Shown: positions 45,168 to 54,769 of the stretch, one piece after another | Numbering within the stretch: the stretch's first letter is position 1 | Layout: every line of letters starts with the position of its first letter | DNA from: Octadecabacter antarcticus 307 | Lineage (GTDB): Bacteria; Pseudomonadota; Alphaproteobacteria; Rhodobacterales; Rhodobacteraceae | Length of the DNA stretch: 64,000 nucleotides | Direction of reading: 5' to 3' | Assembly (NCBI RefSeq): GCF_000155675.2 | Contig: NC_020911.1 | Location: 1,106,501-1,170,500 of the forward strand | The notes under the pieces: model-generated | Seen by the model: only the letters and a program-made list of their open reading frames with translations | Database searches by the model: none | Told to the model about the DNA's origin: nothing | Made by a program: the position numbers and the translations under genes

Positions 45168-45524
45168 GGTCACAGTCATGAACCGAACTAAAATGGGCGA
45201 CATATGGCCGACGATAGCACAACTTTGGCGGGAAATTGCCCACTGCGGCGGGGGATGCATCAAGGCGCATGACAGCTCGGTTGGACTGTGCAAGTCTCAT
45301 GTTGTGGATGGATCGTCCAGCAATCGACCTACCACACATTGTCAATACCGTTACCCTTCCCCTCGTCGGTCTGGTCCCTTTTGGGCCAGACCGACACCCC
45401 TTTTCTGCGGCCCACAGGGGGTTTTACGCAGTTTTGCAGGTTTGGTGCAGAAAGCACTTGTGTTGACCCCACAAAATGTCGAATCTTTGCATGATAAAAC
45501 AAAGCAAAAAAAGGGCAGTAACCA
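45168..45524. other. 357-bp stretch without a confident gene; contains a hairpin
   Basis: Overlapping ORFs here (for example 45236-45466) run through a strong hairpin and lack ribosome sites. TTTTGCAGGTTTGGTGCA near 45432 weakly resembles a PccR site and would lie before the lipoprotein/pccA genes. Confidence 0.45.
45366..45394 (+). terminator. Hairpin terminator candidate after the pccB-side small genes
   Basis: TCGGTCTGG (45366-45374) pairs with CCAGACCGA (45386-45394). The inner CCC/GGG extends the stem to twelve pairs with one bulge and a TTTT loop. It is followed by CACCCCTTTT. It would end the pccB transcript and separate it from pccA. Confidence 0.6.
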
Positions 45525-45728
45525 ATGTTTAACTTCCGTCTTATTCTCGCCGCGGCGGCCATCGCGTCGCTTTCGGCATGTCTCGACAGCGACCTTGAGC
45601 GCGGGCTTGCCGGTGCCGCAGCCGGTGCCGTCATTGCAGACGCTCTGGGTGGTAATCCCGTCACGGGTGCAATCGCTGGTGGCGCTGCTGGCGCGCTGTG
45701 TGACGAAGTCACAAACATCTGCCGCTAA
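45525..45728 (+). CDS. Glycine-zipper lipoprotein
   Basis: This 67-residue protein starts MFNFRLILAAAAIASLSACL. The lipobox LSAC puts the anchored cysteine at residue 19. The mature part is a glycine-zipper-like stretch (GLAGAAAGAVIADALGGNPV, TGAIAGGAAGALC) of the kind found in small outer-membrane lipoproteins, with two cysteines near the end. It lies between two terminator hairpins and so is probably its own transcription unit. Function unknown. Confidence 0.78.
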   Translation: MFNFRLILAAAAIASLSACLDSDLERGLAGAAAGAVIADALGGNPVTGAIAGGAAGALCDEVTNICR

Positions 45729-45768
45729 GGCGAAGACGCGCCTTTCTATCGGTGCTGCAAACAATTTT

Positions 45769-45805
45769 AACCGCCGTTCAGGGGCACCCTGCGCGGCGGT
45801 TTTGC
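45769..45805 (+). terminator. Intrinsic terminator after the glycine-zipper gene
   Basis: AACCGCCG (45769-45776) pairs with CGGCGGTT (45794-45801), and TTGCATTTT follows. It lies 41 bp after the stop codon and about 30 bp before pccA. Confidence 0.7.
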
Positions 45806-45836
45806 ATTTTCCGACTAATATTTCTGGGGGCCAATA

Positions 45837-47879
45837 ATGTTCAAGAAAATCCTGATTGCCAACCGGGGCGAAATTGCCTGCCGTGTTATCAAGACGGCCC
45901 GAAAGATGGGCATCAAAACGGTCGCGGTTTATTCGGATGCGGATCGTAACGCGTTGCACGTCAGAATGGCAGATGAGGCGTATCACATTGGCCCGCCGCC
46001 TGCGAACCAGTCCTACATTGTGATCGACAAGATCATGGAAGCGGTCAAAGCAACGGGCGCTGAGGCCGTGCATCCGGGCTACGGTTTCCTATCTGAAAAT
46101 TCCAAATTTGCCGAGGCGCTGGCCGCTGCTGGCGTTGCTTTCATCGGGCCACCTGTGGGCGCGATTGAAAAGATGGGTGATAAAATCACCTCCAAAAAGA
46201 TCGCCCAAGACGCCAATGTGTCCACGGTTCCGGGCCATATGGGTCTGATTGAAGATGCAGAAGACGCCGTGAAGATTTCCAATCAGGTCGGATATCCGGT
46301 GATGATCAAGGCGTCAGCGGGCGGCGGCGGTAAGGGCATGCGCATCGCGTGGGACGACGATGGTGCGCGCGAAGGGTTCCAGTCTTCCAAGAACGAGGCG
46401 GCAAATTCATTTGGTGACGATCGGATTTTTATTGAAAAATTCATCACCCAACCGCGCCACATCGAAATTCAGGTGCTGTGCGACACCCACGGCAACGGCA
46501 TATACCTTGGTGAACGGGAATGTTCGATCCAGCGTCGCCAGCAAAAGGTCATCGAAGAGGCCCCGTCACCCTTTCTGGACGATGCCACCCGCAAGGCCAT
46601 GGGCGAACAATCCGTCGCGCTGGCGCAAGCGGTGGATTATGCGTCTGCGGGCACGGTGGAATTCATCGTTGATGGTGATCGAAATTTTTACTTCCTTGAA
46701 ATGAACACACGTTTGCAGGTGGAACACCCTGTGACCGAATTGATCACCGGCGTTGATCTGGTCGAACAGATGATCCGCGTTGCCTATGGTGAAAAGCTAC
46801 AAATGTCGCAAAATGATGTGTCGCTCACCGGCTGGGCGATGGAAAGTCGTCTGTACGCAGAGGACCCATACCGTGGATTTTTGCCATCCATCGGGCGTCT
46901 CACCACCTATCGCCCCCCATCAGAGGTCGCAGCCGGGCCCATGTCGAAAAATGGCAAATGGCAAGGCGATGCTGCGGTTGGCAAGCATGCGGTGCGCAAT
47001 GATACGGGCGTCTATGATGGCGGCGAAATCAGCATGTATTATGACCCAATGATTGCTAAGTTGTGCACGTGGGCCCCGACGCGCGCCGAAGCGATCGAGG
47101 AAATGCGAAATGCGCTCGACAGTTTTGAAGTTGAGGGGATCGGTCACAACATCCCCTTTCTGAGTGCTGTATATGATCATGAAAAATTCACGTCCGGCAA
47201 CATGACGACTGCCTTTATCGAAGAAGAATTCCCAGACGGGTTTGATGGCGTCACATTGCCTGACGCAGTGATTGATCGGATCGGCGCGGCGGCCGTGGCG
47301 ATGAATCGTGTCTGCGAAATCCGGCGTGCGCAAATCAGCGGGCGGATGGATAATCATGAACGTGTCATCGGTAAGGATTGGACTGTTACGATCAATGGGC
47401 GCGCGATGACCGCGCAGGTTGAGGCCGACCGGCAGGGCGCTACGGTTACAATTGATGGCGCGACATTCCGCGTTGAAAGTGATTGGACCCCGGGGCAGCC
47501 ATTGGCCAAGCTGTTGGTGAATGGCGATCCATTGGTGATAAAGGTGGCGCTGATTTCAGCGGGGTTCCGCGTGCGGTACCGTGGGGCCGATCTTGCGGTT
47601 CGTGTCCGCACGAAACGTCAGGCGGAACTGGCCGCATTGATGCCGGAAAAATTGCCACCCGATACGTCCAAATTGCTACTGTGTCCGATGCCGGGACTGA
47701 TCGTCAAGATTGACGTTAAGGTGGGCGACGAAGTGCAGGACGGTCAAACGTTGTGCACGGTTGAGGCGATGAAAATGGAAAATAACCTACGGGCTGAAAA
47801 GAAGGCGATTGTGACCAAGATCAACGCTGTGGCTGGTGACAACCTTGCCGTGGATGATGTGATTATGGAGTTCGAATAA
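45837..47879 (+). CDS. pccA: Propionyl-CoA carboxylase alpha subunit (biotin carboxylase)
   Basis: This 680-residue subunit charges biotin with CO2. It has a biotin carboxylase N-terminus (KILIANRGEIACRVIKTARK), an ATP-grasp core (KASAGGGGKGMRIAWDD; RECSIQRRQQKVIEEAPSPF; EMNTRLQVEHPVTELITG), a middle domain, and a C-terminal biotinyl domain with the biotin lysine in VEAMKMENN at about residue 645. GGGGG lies near the start. It is full length and works with pccB. Confidence 0.96.
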   Translation: MFKKILIANRGEIACRVIKTARKMGIKTVAVYSDADRNALHVRMADEAYHIGPPPANQSYIVIDKIMEAVKATGAEAVHPGYGFLSENSKFAEALAAAGVAFIGPPVGAIEKMGDKITSKKIAQDANVSTVPGHMGLIEDAEDAVKISNQVGYPVMIKASAGGGGKGMRIAWDDDGAREGFQSSKNEAANSFGDDRIFIEKFITQPRHIEIQVLCDTHGNGIYLGERECSIQRRQQKVIEEAPSPFLDDATRKAMGEQSVALAQAVDYASAGTVEFIVDGDRNFYFLEMNTRLQVEHPVTELITGVDLVEQMIRVAYGEKLQMSQNDVSLTGWAMESRLYAEDPYRGFLPSIGRLTTYRPPSEVAAGPMSKNGKWQGDAAVGKHAVRNDTGVYDGGEISMYYDPMIAKLCTWAPTRAEAIEEMRNALDSFEVEGIGHNIPFLSAVYDHEKFTSGNMTTAFIEEEFPDGFDGVTLPDAVIDRIGAAAVAMNRVCEIRRAQISGRMDNHERVIGKDWTVTINGRAMTAQVEADRQGATVTIDGATFRVESDWTPGQPLAKLLVNGDPLVIKVALISAGFRVRYRGADLAVRVRTKRQAELAALMPEKLPPDTSKLLLCPMPGLIVKIDVKVGDEVQDGQTLCTVEAMKMENNLRAEKKAIVTKINAVAGDNLAVDDVIMEFE

Positions 47880-47882
47880 CCT

Positions 47883-48698
47883 TTGGATCTTGTCCTCCAT
47901 ATCGGTGCCCACCGCACGGGGTCGACGATGGTCGCGCAGTCGCTTGCGGCGACAATCGCGGCGCATCCCGATTGTGGTGTGGCGCTGTGGGGGCCGCGTC
48001 GTTTACGCGATATTCCGGGGTTTCAGGTCGCCACGCAGCGGTTGGATGAAGACATTGACCCCATCGATAAAACGGCCGCTATTGGGCTGGATCAAGTCGC
48101 GTCCCTAATTGCACGTGACGTGGCCTTGGAACGTGAACGTGGTATTCACACGCTGATCCTATCCGAGGAAAATTTTATCGGCGGGATGCGAAACAACTTT
48201 CAGACTTGCGAGTTTTACCCCGACGTTGCGCATCGTTTGGCGTCCTTTGACAGCCTCTTGCCGATGTCGCCCATGCGGGTGGTCTTGGGCGTGCGCGAAT
48301 ATGGGGCTGTTTGGACGTCCGCCTATCATTATCAGCCGCAATCGGGACGCGATTTTCCTGACCTTGAACGCGCGCGCACGACTTTGCTGGACAATAAACG
48401 CGGCTGGCCAGAGGTTGCGAATGCTGTGCGGGAGGTTTGGCCCGATGCAGGCCTCATAATGTGGCAACAAGAACATCTGGTGATGAGTGGGGCGCAAATC
48501 TGTGCGCAGATCATGGGTCTTAGCGCGGACCAAATCGTAATTTCGACAGGTAAAGTTAATGCCCTCAAATCGACCAGCGCGCGCCCTGAGGTGTTTTCTG
48601 CTCAAGAGCAAAAGCACTTGTCACACCGCTATAATCGCCATCTGCGGCGGCTGCGGTCTTCCGCTGATTGCCTTTGGATCGGCGGGGATCCTGAATAA
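47883..48698 (+). CDS. Sulfotransferase-like P-loop protein, function unknown
   Basis: This 271-residue protein starts at TTG three bases after pccA. LVLHIGAHRTGSTMVAQSLA at residues 3-22 resembles the 5'-phosphosulfate-binding loop of sulfotransferases, and MRVVLGVREYGAVWTSAYHY resembles the 3'-phosphate site. The rest is divergent, so neither activity nor acceptor can be stated. Its position right after pccA implies co-transcription. It converges with the gene at 48703. Confidence 0.72.
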   Translation: MDLVLHIGAHRTGSTMVAQSLAATIAAHPDCGVALWGPRRLRDIPGFQVATQRLDEDIDPIDKTAAIGLDQVASLIARDVALERERGIHTLILSEENFIGGMRNNFQTCEFYPDVAHRLASFDSLLPMSPMRVVLGVREYGAVWTSAYHYQPQSGRDFPDLERARTTLLDNKRGWPEVANAVREVWPDAGLIMWQQEHLVMSGAQICAQIMGLSADQIVISTGKVNALKSTSARPEVFSAQEQKHLSHRYNRHLRRLRSSADCLWIGGDPE

Positions 48699-48702
48699 TG
48701 GT

Positions 48703-49170
48703 CTATTGTAGCGCCCTGCGGTCGTTGATCTCTTGTTCTCGAATCGGCATTTTGTCGATGGTTCGGCTGATTTCACGCACGTTCCACGGACCGGGTTTGC
48801 GCAGTTCAACCTCACCGTCTTTGCCCATGATGACCAACATGAACCCGCGCGGCCGCAGGCGCAGCCGCAAATCGCTTCGGGCTGCGGGGTCGGTGTCGGT
48901 CAATATGATCACATCGCGTTCTGCCAATTCGTCTGGCCGCGCGGACAGCATGTCCATTTGTTGGCGAAATCTTGGGTCATTGGGGCTGTCGGCAAAAACA
49001 ACCACCGGACGCGCCAGCCAAATGAAATCGTCAATATCCAGCGAAGTTGCATCAAAGGCGATTGATCTGTCGGCGTTCCACAGGTCCGGACCAGACATTG
49101 TCTCGACCTCTTGTGCAACCGCAACATTGGCCGCCAAACACCAAGAAATTAAAGCAAAAATTCGGATCAT
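48703..49170 (-). CDS. Exported DUF4174-like protein
   Basis: This 155-residue protein has a signal peptide (MIRIFALISWCLAANVAVAQ) and a thioredoxin-fold-like mature part (RPVVVFADSPNDPRFRQQMD, ELAERDVIILTDTDPAARSD, GFMLVIMGKDGEVELRKPGP). That pattern is typical of DUF4174 proteins, whose function is unknown. The frame is open upstream to 49254, but the ATG at 49170 begins the signal peptide. It converges with the sulfotransferase-like gene and is divergent from the mutase gene. Confidence 0.78.
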   Translation of the reverse strand: MIRIFALISWCLAANVAVAQEVETMSGPDLWNADRSIAFDATSLDIDDFIWLARPVVVFADSPNDPRFRQQMDMLSARPDELAERDVIILTDTDPAARSDLRLRLRPRGFMLVIMGKDGEVELRKPGPWNVREISRTIDKMPIREQEINDRRALQ

Positions 49171-49445
49171 AGCACTCCCCTTTCTTTCCGATATAGGGGA
49201 CGGAACCCGAAAGGCTAAGGGCAATTCGTTATTAACCCATAACAAATCTGGCATTACCGCTATCTCTACGCGTATCGGCCATTTTGACCTTGGCAGTCTT
49301 AGCGGTGATTTTGCGTGGCTGATTGCGGGTTCTAAGGGGCTTGCCCGTGACGTTCACACAGGTGGCCGCCGCTCGCAACATGCTTGAACGGGCCGACGAA
49401 ACACGCACCTCGTCCCTGACGTGGTGAATTTGAGAGGACGAACTG

Positions 49446-51575
49446 ATGGGATCGAAAAAAGAGTGGGCCGAGCGGGCACAGGCAGAACTTCGCGGCAGGC
49501 CACTGGATGATCTGACGTGGAAAACAATCGAAGGGATCGATGTTCAGCCAGTATACGGCGCGGATGATCTGGAGGGTCTTGACCACCTCGGCTCGCTCCC
49601 AGGGGAGGCGCCGTTCACGCGTGGCGTCAAAGCGACGATGTATGCCGGTCGCCCGTGGACCATCCGCCAATATGCGGGTTTTTCGACTGCCGAGGAAAGC
49701 AACGCGTTCTACCGCAAAGCACTGGCGGCGGGCCAGCAGGGCGTTTCAGTGGCGTTCGATCTGGCAACGCACCGCGGCTATGACAGTGACCATCCGCGTG
49801 TGGTTGGCGATGTTGGCAAGGCTGGTGTTGCGATCGATTCAGTTGAAGACATGAAGGTGCTGTTTGACAGTATCCCGCTGGATAAGGTCAGCGTGTCGAT
49901 GACGATGAACGGAGCGGTGATCCCGATCTTGGCGAGCTTTATCGTGGCAGGCGAAGAACAAGGGCACGACCGATCTGTGCTGTCGGGCACGATCCAGAAC
50001 GATATTCTGAAGGAATTCATGGTGCGCAACACCTATGTGTATCCGCCCGAACCATCGATGCAGTTGGTCGCGGATATCATTGAATTCACCGCCAACGAGA
50101 TGCCGAAATTCAATTCCATTTCGATCAGCGGCTACCACATGCAAGAAGCGGGTGCGAATTTGGTGCAGGAACTTGCGTTCACGCTGGCGGATGGCCGCGA
50201 ATATGTGCGCACGGCGATTGCGCGCGGCATGGACGTGGACAAGTTCGCGCCGCGCCTGTCGTTCTTCTTTGCCATCGGCATGAATTTCTTCATGGAGGCT
50301 GCGAAACTGCGCGCCGCGCGTCTGTTGTGGTCACGCATCATGGCAGAATTTGAACCAAAATCAGAGAAGTCTTCGATGTTGCGGACCCACTGCCAGACGT
50401 CTGGTGTGTCGTTGCAAGAACAAGACCCATATAACAACGTGGTGCGCACCGCCTATGAGGCGATGTCGGCTGTGCTTGGGGGCACACAAAGTCTGCACAC
50501 CAACGCATTGGACGAGGCGATGTCGTTACCAACAGACTTTGCCGCTCGCATCGCACGAAACACCCAGTTGATACTGCAGGAAGAAACCGGTGTGACCAAT
50601 GTCGTTGATCCACTGGCGGGGTCGTATTACGTCGAAAAGCTCACCGCTGATCTGGCGGATGCGGCGTGGGAAATCATTCTAGAAGTCGAAGAAATGGGTG
50701 GCATGACTAAGGCCGTGGCGTCCGGCATGCCAAAGCTGCGGATTGAGGAATCCGCCGCCAAACGCCAAGCGATGATTGACCGTGGCCAAGAAGTGATTGT
50801 CGGGGTGAACAAATACCGATTGGACAAAGAAGAGCCGATCGACATCATGGATATTGACAATGACGCAGTGCGGATCGGTCAAGTTGCAGGGTTGAAAAAG
50901 CTGCGTGAGACCCGCGATCAGGTGGCCTGCGAAGGCGCATTGGCTGAAATTGAACGCCGCGCGAGGGATGGCGGCAACCTTCTAGAGGCCGCAATCGACG
51001 CGGCCCGTCTTCGTGCATCGGTCGGGGAAATCAGCATGGCCATGGAAAAGGTGTTCGGGCGCCACCGCGCAGAAGTGAAAACATTGGCGGGCGTTTATGG
51101 CGCTGCCTATGAGGGCGACGAAGGCTTTGCCGCGATCCAGAAAGACATCGAAGATTTCGCCGAAGTCGAGGGGCGCCGCCCGCGCATCTTGGTCGTCAAA
51201 ATGGGCCAAGACGGGCATGATCGTGGTGCCAAAGTCATCGCGACGGCCTTCGCCGATATCGGCTTTGATGTGGACGTTGGCCCGCTGTTCCAAACACCTG
51301 AAGAAGCAGCGCAAGATGCTGTGGACAACGACGTGCATGTCATCGGTATTTCGTCGCAGGCGGCGGGTCATAAGACACTGGCCCCAAAGCTGATTGAAGC
51401 GCTGAAAGCGGCGGACGCTGAGGATATATTGGTCATCTGTGGTGGCGTCATCCCTCAGCAAGACTATGATTTTCTCATGAAAGCTGGCGTTAAGGCGATT
51501 TTTGGGCCAGGCACCAACATCCCCGATGCGGCGCGTGATATCCTGCGTTTGATCCGCGCCACGCGGAAGGCCTAA
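49446..51575 (+). CDS. scpA: Methylmalonyl-CoA mutase
   Basis: This 709-residue B12 enzyme turns methylmalonyl-CoA into succinyl-CoA. The catalytic barrel includes [20 protein letters not shown] and [20 protein letters not shown]. The C-terminal cobalamin domain has the DxHxxG signature in [20 protein letters not shown] at about residue 585, and [19 protein letters not shown] near the end. GAGAGGA precedes the ATG. It completes the propionyl-CoA route with pccA and pccB. No epimerase or mutase chaperone gene is visible here. Confidence 0.97.
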   Translation: MGSKKEWAERAQAELRGRPLDDLTWKTIEGIDVQPVYGADDLEGLDHLGSLPGEAPFTRGVKATMYAGRPWTIRQYAGFSTAEESNAFYRKALAAGQQGVSVAFDLATHRGYDSDHPRVVGDVGKAGVAIDSVEDMKVLFDSIPLDKVSVSMTMNGAVIPILASFIVAGEEQGHDRSVLSGTIQNDILKEFMVRNTYVYPPEPSMQLVADIIEFTANEMPKFNSISISGYHMQEAGANLVQELAFTLADGREYVRTAIARGMDVDKFAPRLSFFFAIGMNFFMEAAKLRAARLLWSRIMAEFEPKSEKSSMLRTHCQTSGVSLQEQDPYNNVVRTAYEAMSAVLGGTQSLHTNALDEAMSLPTDFAARIARNTQLILQEETGVTNVVDPLAGSYYVEKLTADLADAAWEIILEVEEMGGMTKAVASGMPKLRIEESAAKRQAMIDRGQEVIVGVNKYRLDKEEPIDIMDIDNDAVRIGQVAGLKKLRETRDQVACEGALAEIERRARDGGNLLEAAIDAARLRASVGEISMAMEKVFGRHRAEVKTLAGVYGAAYEGDEGFAAIQKDIEDFAEVEGRRPRILVVKMGQDGHDRGAKVIATAFADIGFDVDVGPLFQTPEEAAQDAVDNDVHVIGISSQAAGHKTLAPKLIEALKAADAEDILVICGGVIPQQDYDFLMKAGVKAIFGPGTNIPDAARDILRLIRATRKA

Positions 51576-51578
51576 GGT

Positions 51579-52175
51579 TTGCGGCTCGATCATCTTGCGA
51601 TTGCGGCTGAAACGCTTGAGGACGGCGTAGCTTGGGCAGAGGAACGTTTTGGCGTGTCGTTTCTGGCGGGCGGCAAACACACGCGTTTTGGAACGCACAA
51701 TCGGCTGTTGGGGCTGGTGGATGGACTTTATCTTGAGGTTATTGCCGCCGATCCAGACGCCAGCTGCGATGGTGCGCGTTGGTTCGGGCTCGATACGTTT
51801 GTGGGGCCGCCACGATTGGCAAACTGGATTTGTGAGCCGACTGACTTTGACGCCTTCATGGTGCATGGAATGCGCAAAGTGGCGATGGAACGTGGTGATT
51901 TGCGTTGGGACATGGGCGTGCCGACGGATGGCAGCCTGCCTTTGGGCGGTGGATTTCCGACTGTTTTGCACTGGCACACCGAAACACCACCCGGTCGCAG
52001 CCTTGCGCCATCTGGTTGCGCGCTGCGGACCCTCACAATCGCCCATCCGCAGGCAGGCGATATTAAACGCGCGCTATCTGGCCACCTAACCGACCCGCGC
52101 GTGCGGTTTGACGTCGCACCAGATGTTCGGCTTAGCGCTGTGTTTGAAACACCGCGCGGCGTGGTCACGTTGTGA
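51579..52175 (+). CDS. Glyoxalase-like (VOC) protein
   Basis: This 198-residue protein starts at TTG three bases after the mutase stop. RLDHLAIAAETLEDGVAWAE begins a VOC/glyoxalase-like fold with H4 as a likely metal ligand, and GTHNRLLGLVDGLYLEVIAA continues it. The length and pattern fit the Glyoxalase_3 type rather than the shorter methylmalonyl-CoA epimerase. It overlaps the next gene by four bases. The substrate is unknown. Confidence 0.78.
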   Translation: MRLDHLAIAAETLEDGVAWAEERFGVSFLAGGKHTRFGTHNRLLGLVDGLYLEVIAADPDASCDGARWFGLDTFVGPPRLANWICEPTDFDAFMVHGMRKVAMERGDLRWDMGVPTDGSLPLGGGFPTVLHWHTETPPGRSLAPSGCALRTLTIAHPQAGDIKRALSGHLTDPRVRFDVAPDVRLSAVFETPRGVVTL

Positions 52176-52648
52176 TCGTTCGGACAGCAACATCGGCGGA
52201 CGCCGCAAAGATTGCAGCGATCTGGAATCCGCAAATTTTAGAGACGGTGGTAACATTCAATTCGGTTCCCAAATCAGTTGAAGATGTCGCCGTTATGATC
52301 GCGCAGCGGCCGTGTTTTCTGATCCTTGAAATTGACGAAAAGGTCGCAGGTTTCGCTAGTTACGACCAATTTCGTGGCGGTATCGGCTATGCCAACACAA
52401 TGGAACACACCATCATCCTTGCACCCGATGCATCGGGGCAGGGCGCGGGTCGGGCGTTGATGCTGGCTGTAATGGATCATGCCCGCGCCGCGGCGGTCCA
52501 CACGCTTTGGGCGGGCGTCAGCGCAGAGAATTTGGTGGGCGTCGCGTTCCACAAATCCATGGGGTTTAAGACTGTCGCGGTGCTGCCAGATGTGGGTCGA
52601 AAGTTCGATAGGTGGATGGACCTTGTGTTGATGCAAAAACACCTCTGA
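52172..52648 (+). CDS. GNAT-family N-acetyltransferase
   Basis: This 158-residue enzyme starts at GTG overlapping the preceding stop. It has the phosphinothricin-acetyltransferase-like pattern: MIVRTATSADAAKIAAIWNP, then EHTIILAPDASGQGAGRALM (acetyl-CoA binding, Q/R-x-x-G-x-G/A) and HKSMGFKTVAVLPDVGRKFD. The acceptor (amino acid analogue or other amine) cannot be told. Confidence 0.88.
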   Translation: MIVRTATSADAAKIAAIWNPQILETVVTFNSVPKSVEDVAVMIAQRPCFLILEIDEKVAGFASYDQFRGGIGYANTMEHTIILAPDASGQGAGRALMLAVMDHARAAAVHTLWAGVSAENLVGVAFHKSMGFKTVAVLPDVGRKFDRWMDLVLMQKHL

Positions 52649-52679
52649 CATCCATTGAACAAATGGTTAAAGTTGTATT

Positions 52680-53366
52680 ATGTCGATTTGGACCCGAATA
52701 ACTGACGCGCTTTCTGCGCTAACCGCTGGCGAAAGTCTGTCGGATGTTTTTGCAAATCTGCGTACTCCGCCTGAACGGTCTGTCGCGTTTGCGATTGCGG
52801 TGATCGCCTTGGGCGCGAAAATGGCGAAGGCGGACGGACTGGTCACCCGCGATGAGGTGGCCGCCTTTCGCGAAGTGTTCACAATTCCCGAAGGTGAGGA
52901 AAAGAACGCAGGCCGCCTGTTCAACCTTGCGCGTACGGATGTCGCCGGGTTTGAGGATTATGCCCATAAAATCAAGACAATGTATGGAGATGATCGCACG
53001 ACACCTTTATCTGATTTGATGGAAGGGCTGTTCCACATCGCCCTTGCCGATGGTCATTATCACCCGAATGAGGATGCGTTCTTGATCCGTGTAGCGCAGA
53101 TATTCGGTCTGCCAGATGCGCATTTCAAACGGCTGCGGGCACAATTCGTGCCAGATGCAGACCGCGATCCGTATGATGTGTTGGGTGTCACCGCTGACAC
53201 CCCTATGGCGGATATGCGAAAGGCTTGGCGGCAATTGGTGCGCGATACCCATCCCGACCAGATGATGGCGCGTGGGGTGCCACAAGAAGCGGTGAAAATG
53301 GCCGAAAAGAAGATGATCGCGATTAACCGCGCATGGGACGACATTAACGAACGTCACAGCGTGTGA
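52680..53366 (+). CDS. DjlA-like protein with TerB and J domains
   Basis: This 228-residue protein has a TerB-like helical region (AFAIAVIALGAKMAKADGLV, then LFHIALADGHYHPNEDAFLI) and a C-terminal J domain (DPYDVLGVTADTPMADMRKA, HPDQM replacing the usual HPDK). J-domain proteins stimulate DnaK. Unlike E. coli DjlA it shows no clear N-terminal membrane helix. The stop overlaps the next start by four bases. Confidence 0.88.
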   Translation: MSIWTRITDALSALTAGESLSDVFANLRTPPERSVAFAIAVIALGAKMAKADGLVTRDEVAAFREVFTIPEGEEKNAGRLFNLARTDVAGFEDYAHKIKTMYGDDRTTPLSDLMEGLFHIALADGHYHPNEDAFLIRVAQIFGLPDAHFKRLRAQFVPDADRDPYDVLGVTADTPMADMRKAWRQLVRDTHPDQMMARGVPQEAVKMAEKKMIAINRAWDDINERHSV

Positions 53367-54364
53367 AGATTGCGACCTATAATGTCGAATGGTTTTCAAA
53401 CCTTTTCGACAACGCGGGCAAACTATATGACGATGATCGCTGGTCGGGCCGTTGGGATGTGACGCGCGCTCAGCACACTACGGCTTTAGGCGCGGTTTTT
53501 GCTGCATTGGACGCAGATGGCATCATGGTTATCGAAGGGCCGGACAGCCACGCAAAACGCGATGGGGCGGCTGCCCTTGAAGGGTTTGCCGCGCGGTTCG
53601 GGATCAGGGCACGCCAAGCTGTCATAGGCTACGTCAATGATACGCAACAGGAAATCCTGTTTCTGTATGACCCTGACGTGCTGAATGTCCGCCACGATCC
53701 ACGGATCGATGGTGCGCCGCGTTTTGATGGCGCGATCAAGCTGGATCTCGACGTGGATGCGCAACCTGATGACGTCCGTTGGTCCAAACCACCCCTTGAA
53801 CTCGAAGTGACCCATATATCCGGGACTGTGTTCCGGCTGATCGGGGTACATGCCAAATCCAAGGCGCCCCATGGTGCAAAAACCGATGCACAGGTCATGC
53901 GGATTTCGATCGAAAATCGGCGAAAACAATTGGCACAGTGCATTTGGCTGCGCAGGCGGGTTGAGGCGCAACTGGCGGCAGGGGACAATTTGATCGTTTT
54001 GGGCGACTTTAACGACGGTCCCGGTCTGGATGAATACGAGAAACTGTTCGGGCGTTCCGGGGTCGAAATCGTGCTGGGCGAAGGTCAGGGTGAACAGCTT
54101 TTTGACCCGCACGCGCGCATGGCGTTGTCACAGCAGATTGGCGCGGCCCCGGTGACCGCGCGCTTTACCGTTGGACCAGACAGGCGATTTTTGTCGGCGC
54201 TGCTGGATTACATCATGGTGTCGCAAAGTGTGCGCGCGATGGGCGCAAAATGGGTCATAATGCACCCGTTTGATGATCCCAAATGCTTTGCCGACAAAGA
54301 CCTGTGTGCGGCCCTATTGACAGCGTCTGATCATTTCCCTGTAGTATTGGACATCCTGCTTTGA
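53363..54364 (+). CDS. Endonuclease/exonuclease/phosphatase-family protein
   Basis: This 333-residue protein starts at GTG overlapping the djlA-like stop. KIATYNVEWFSNLFDNAGKL holds the first metal ligands, NLIVLGDFNDGPGLDEYEKL the central D-x-N, and TASDHFPVVLDILL the terminal D-H, as in DNase I-like phosphoesterases. No signal peptide is visible. The substrate could be DNA or a phosphate ester. Confidence 0.87.
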   Translation: MKIATYNVEWFSNLFDNAGKLYDDDRWSGRWDVTRAQHTTALGAVFAALDADGIMVIEGPDSHAKRDGAAALEGFAARFGIRARQAVIGYVNDTQQEILFLYDPDVLNVRHDPRIDGAPRFDGAIKLDLDVDAQPDDVRWSKPPLELEVTHISGTVFRLIGVHAKSKAPHGAKTDAQVMRISIENRRKQLAQCIWLRRRVEAQLAAGDNLIVLGDFNDGPGLDEYEKLFGRSGVEIVLGEGQGEQLFDPHARMALSQQIGAAPVTARFTVGPDRRFLSALLDYIMVSQSVRAMGAKWVIMHPFDDPKCFADKDLCAALLTASDHFPVVLDILL

Positions 54365-54400
54365 GTTGAGAATTTGGTTAATGGACCCTATGTTGATGGT

Positions 54401-54769
54401 ATGAAACATCTCATCCTCGCTGCCTGCCTTGCCCTTCCGTTGTCTGCATCTGCCCAAGAAGAGGGTGAGATTGATGAGGGATTTTCGCTGATGGAAGAGG
54501 GCGCGAAGCTGCTGTTTCGCGGCATCATCAAAGAGATGGAGCCTGCCATTGATGGATTTTCAGGGCTGGCTGAGGAGTTGGAACCAGCGCTTGACATGCT
54601 CGCCTCCGAGATGGGGCCAGCCTTTCTGGAATTGATCCAAACACTTGATTCTGTGCGGTATTATGAACGGCCTGTGATATTGCCGAACGGTGATATTATC
54701 ATTCGGCGCAGCCCTGATGCGCCTGAATACAGCCCGCGCAACGAGGGCGGCGAAATTATTGACCTTTAG
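54401..54769 (+). CDS. Small exported acidic protein, function unknown
   Basis: This 122-residue protein has a clear signal peptide (MKHLILAACLALPLSASAQE) and a Glu/Met-rich helical mature part (GLAEELEPALDMLASEMGPA). The tail is VILPNGDIIIRRSPDAPEYS then PRNEGGEIIDL. An earlier in-frame start at 54374 would place residues before the signal and was not used. Its stop overlaps the convergent ppx gene by four bases. Similar proteins are common in Rhodobacteraceae but uncharacterised. Confidence 0.75.
   Translation: MKHLILAACLALPLSASAQEEGEIDEGFSLMEEGAKLLFRGIIKEMEPAIDGFSGLAEELEPALDMLASEMGPAFLELIQTLDSVRYYERPVILPNGDIIIRRSPDAPEYSPRNEGGEIIDL

Noticed and set aside
45025..45837. 270-codon plus-strand ORF spanning the pccB-pccA interval
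   Set aside because: It overlaps the small basic protein, two terminator hairpins and the glycine-zipper lipoprotein in other frames, each better supported.
51579..52175. Methylmalonyl-CoA epimerase, suggested by a VOC-like protein right after the mutase
   Set aside because: The protein is about 60 residues too long and its pattern fits the Glyoxalase_3 type, so the epimerase call was not made.
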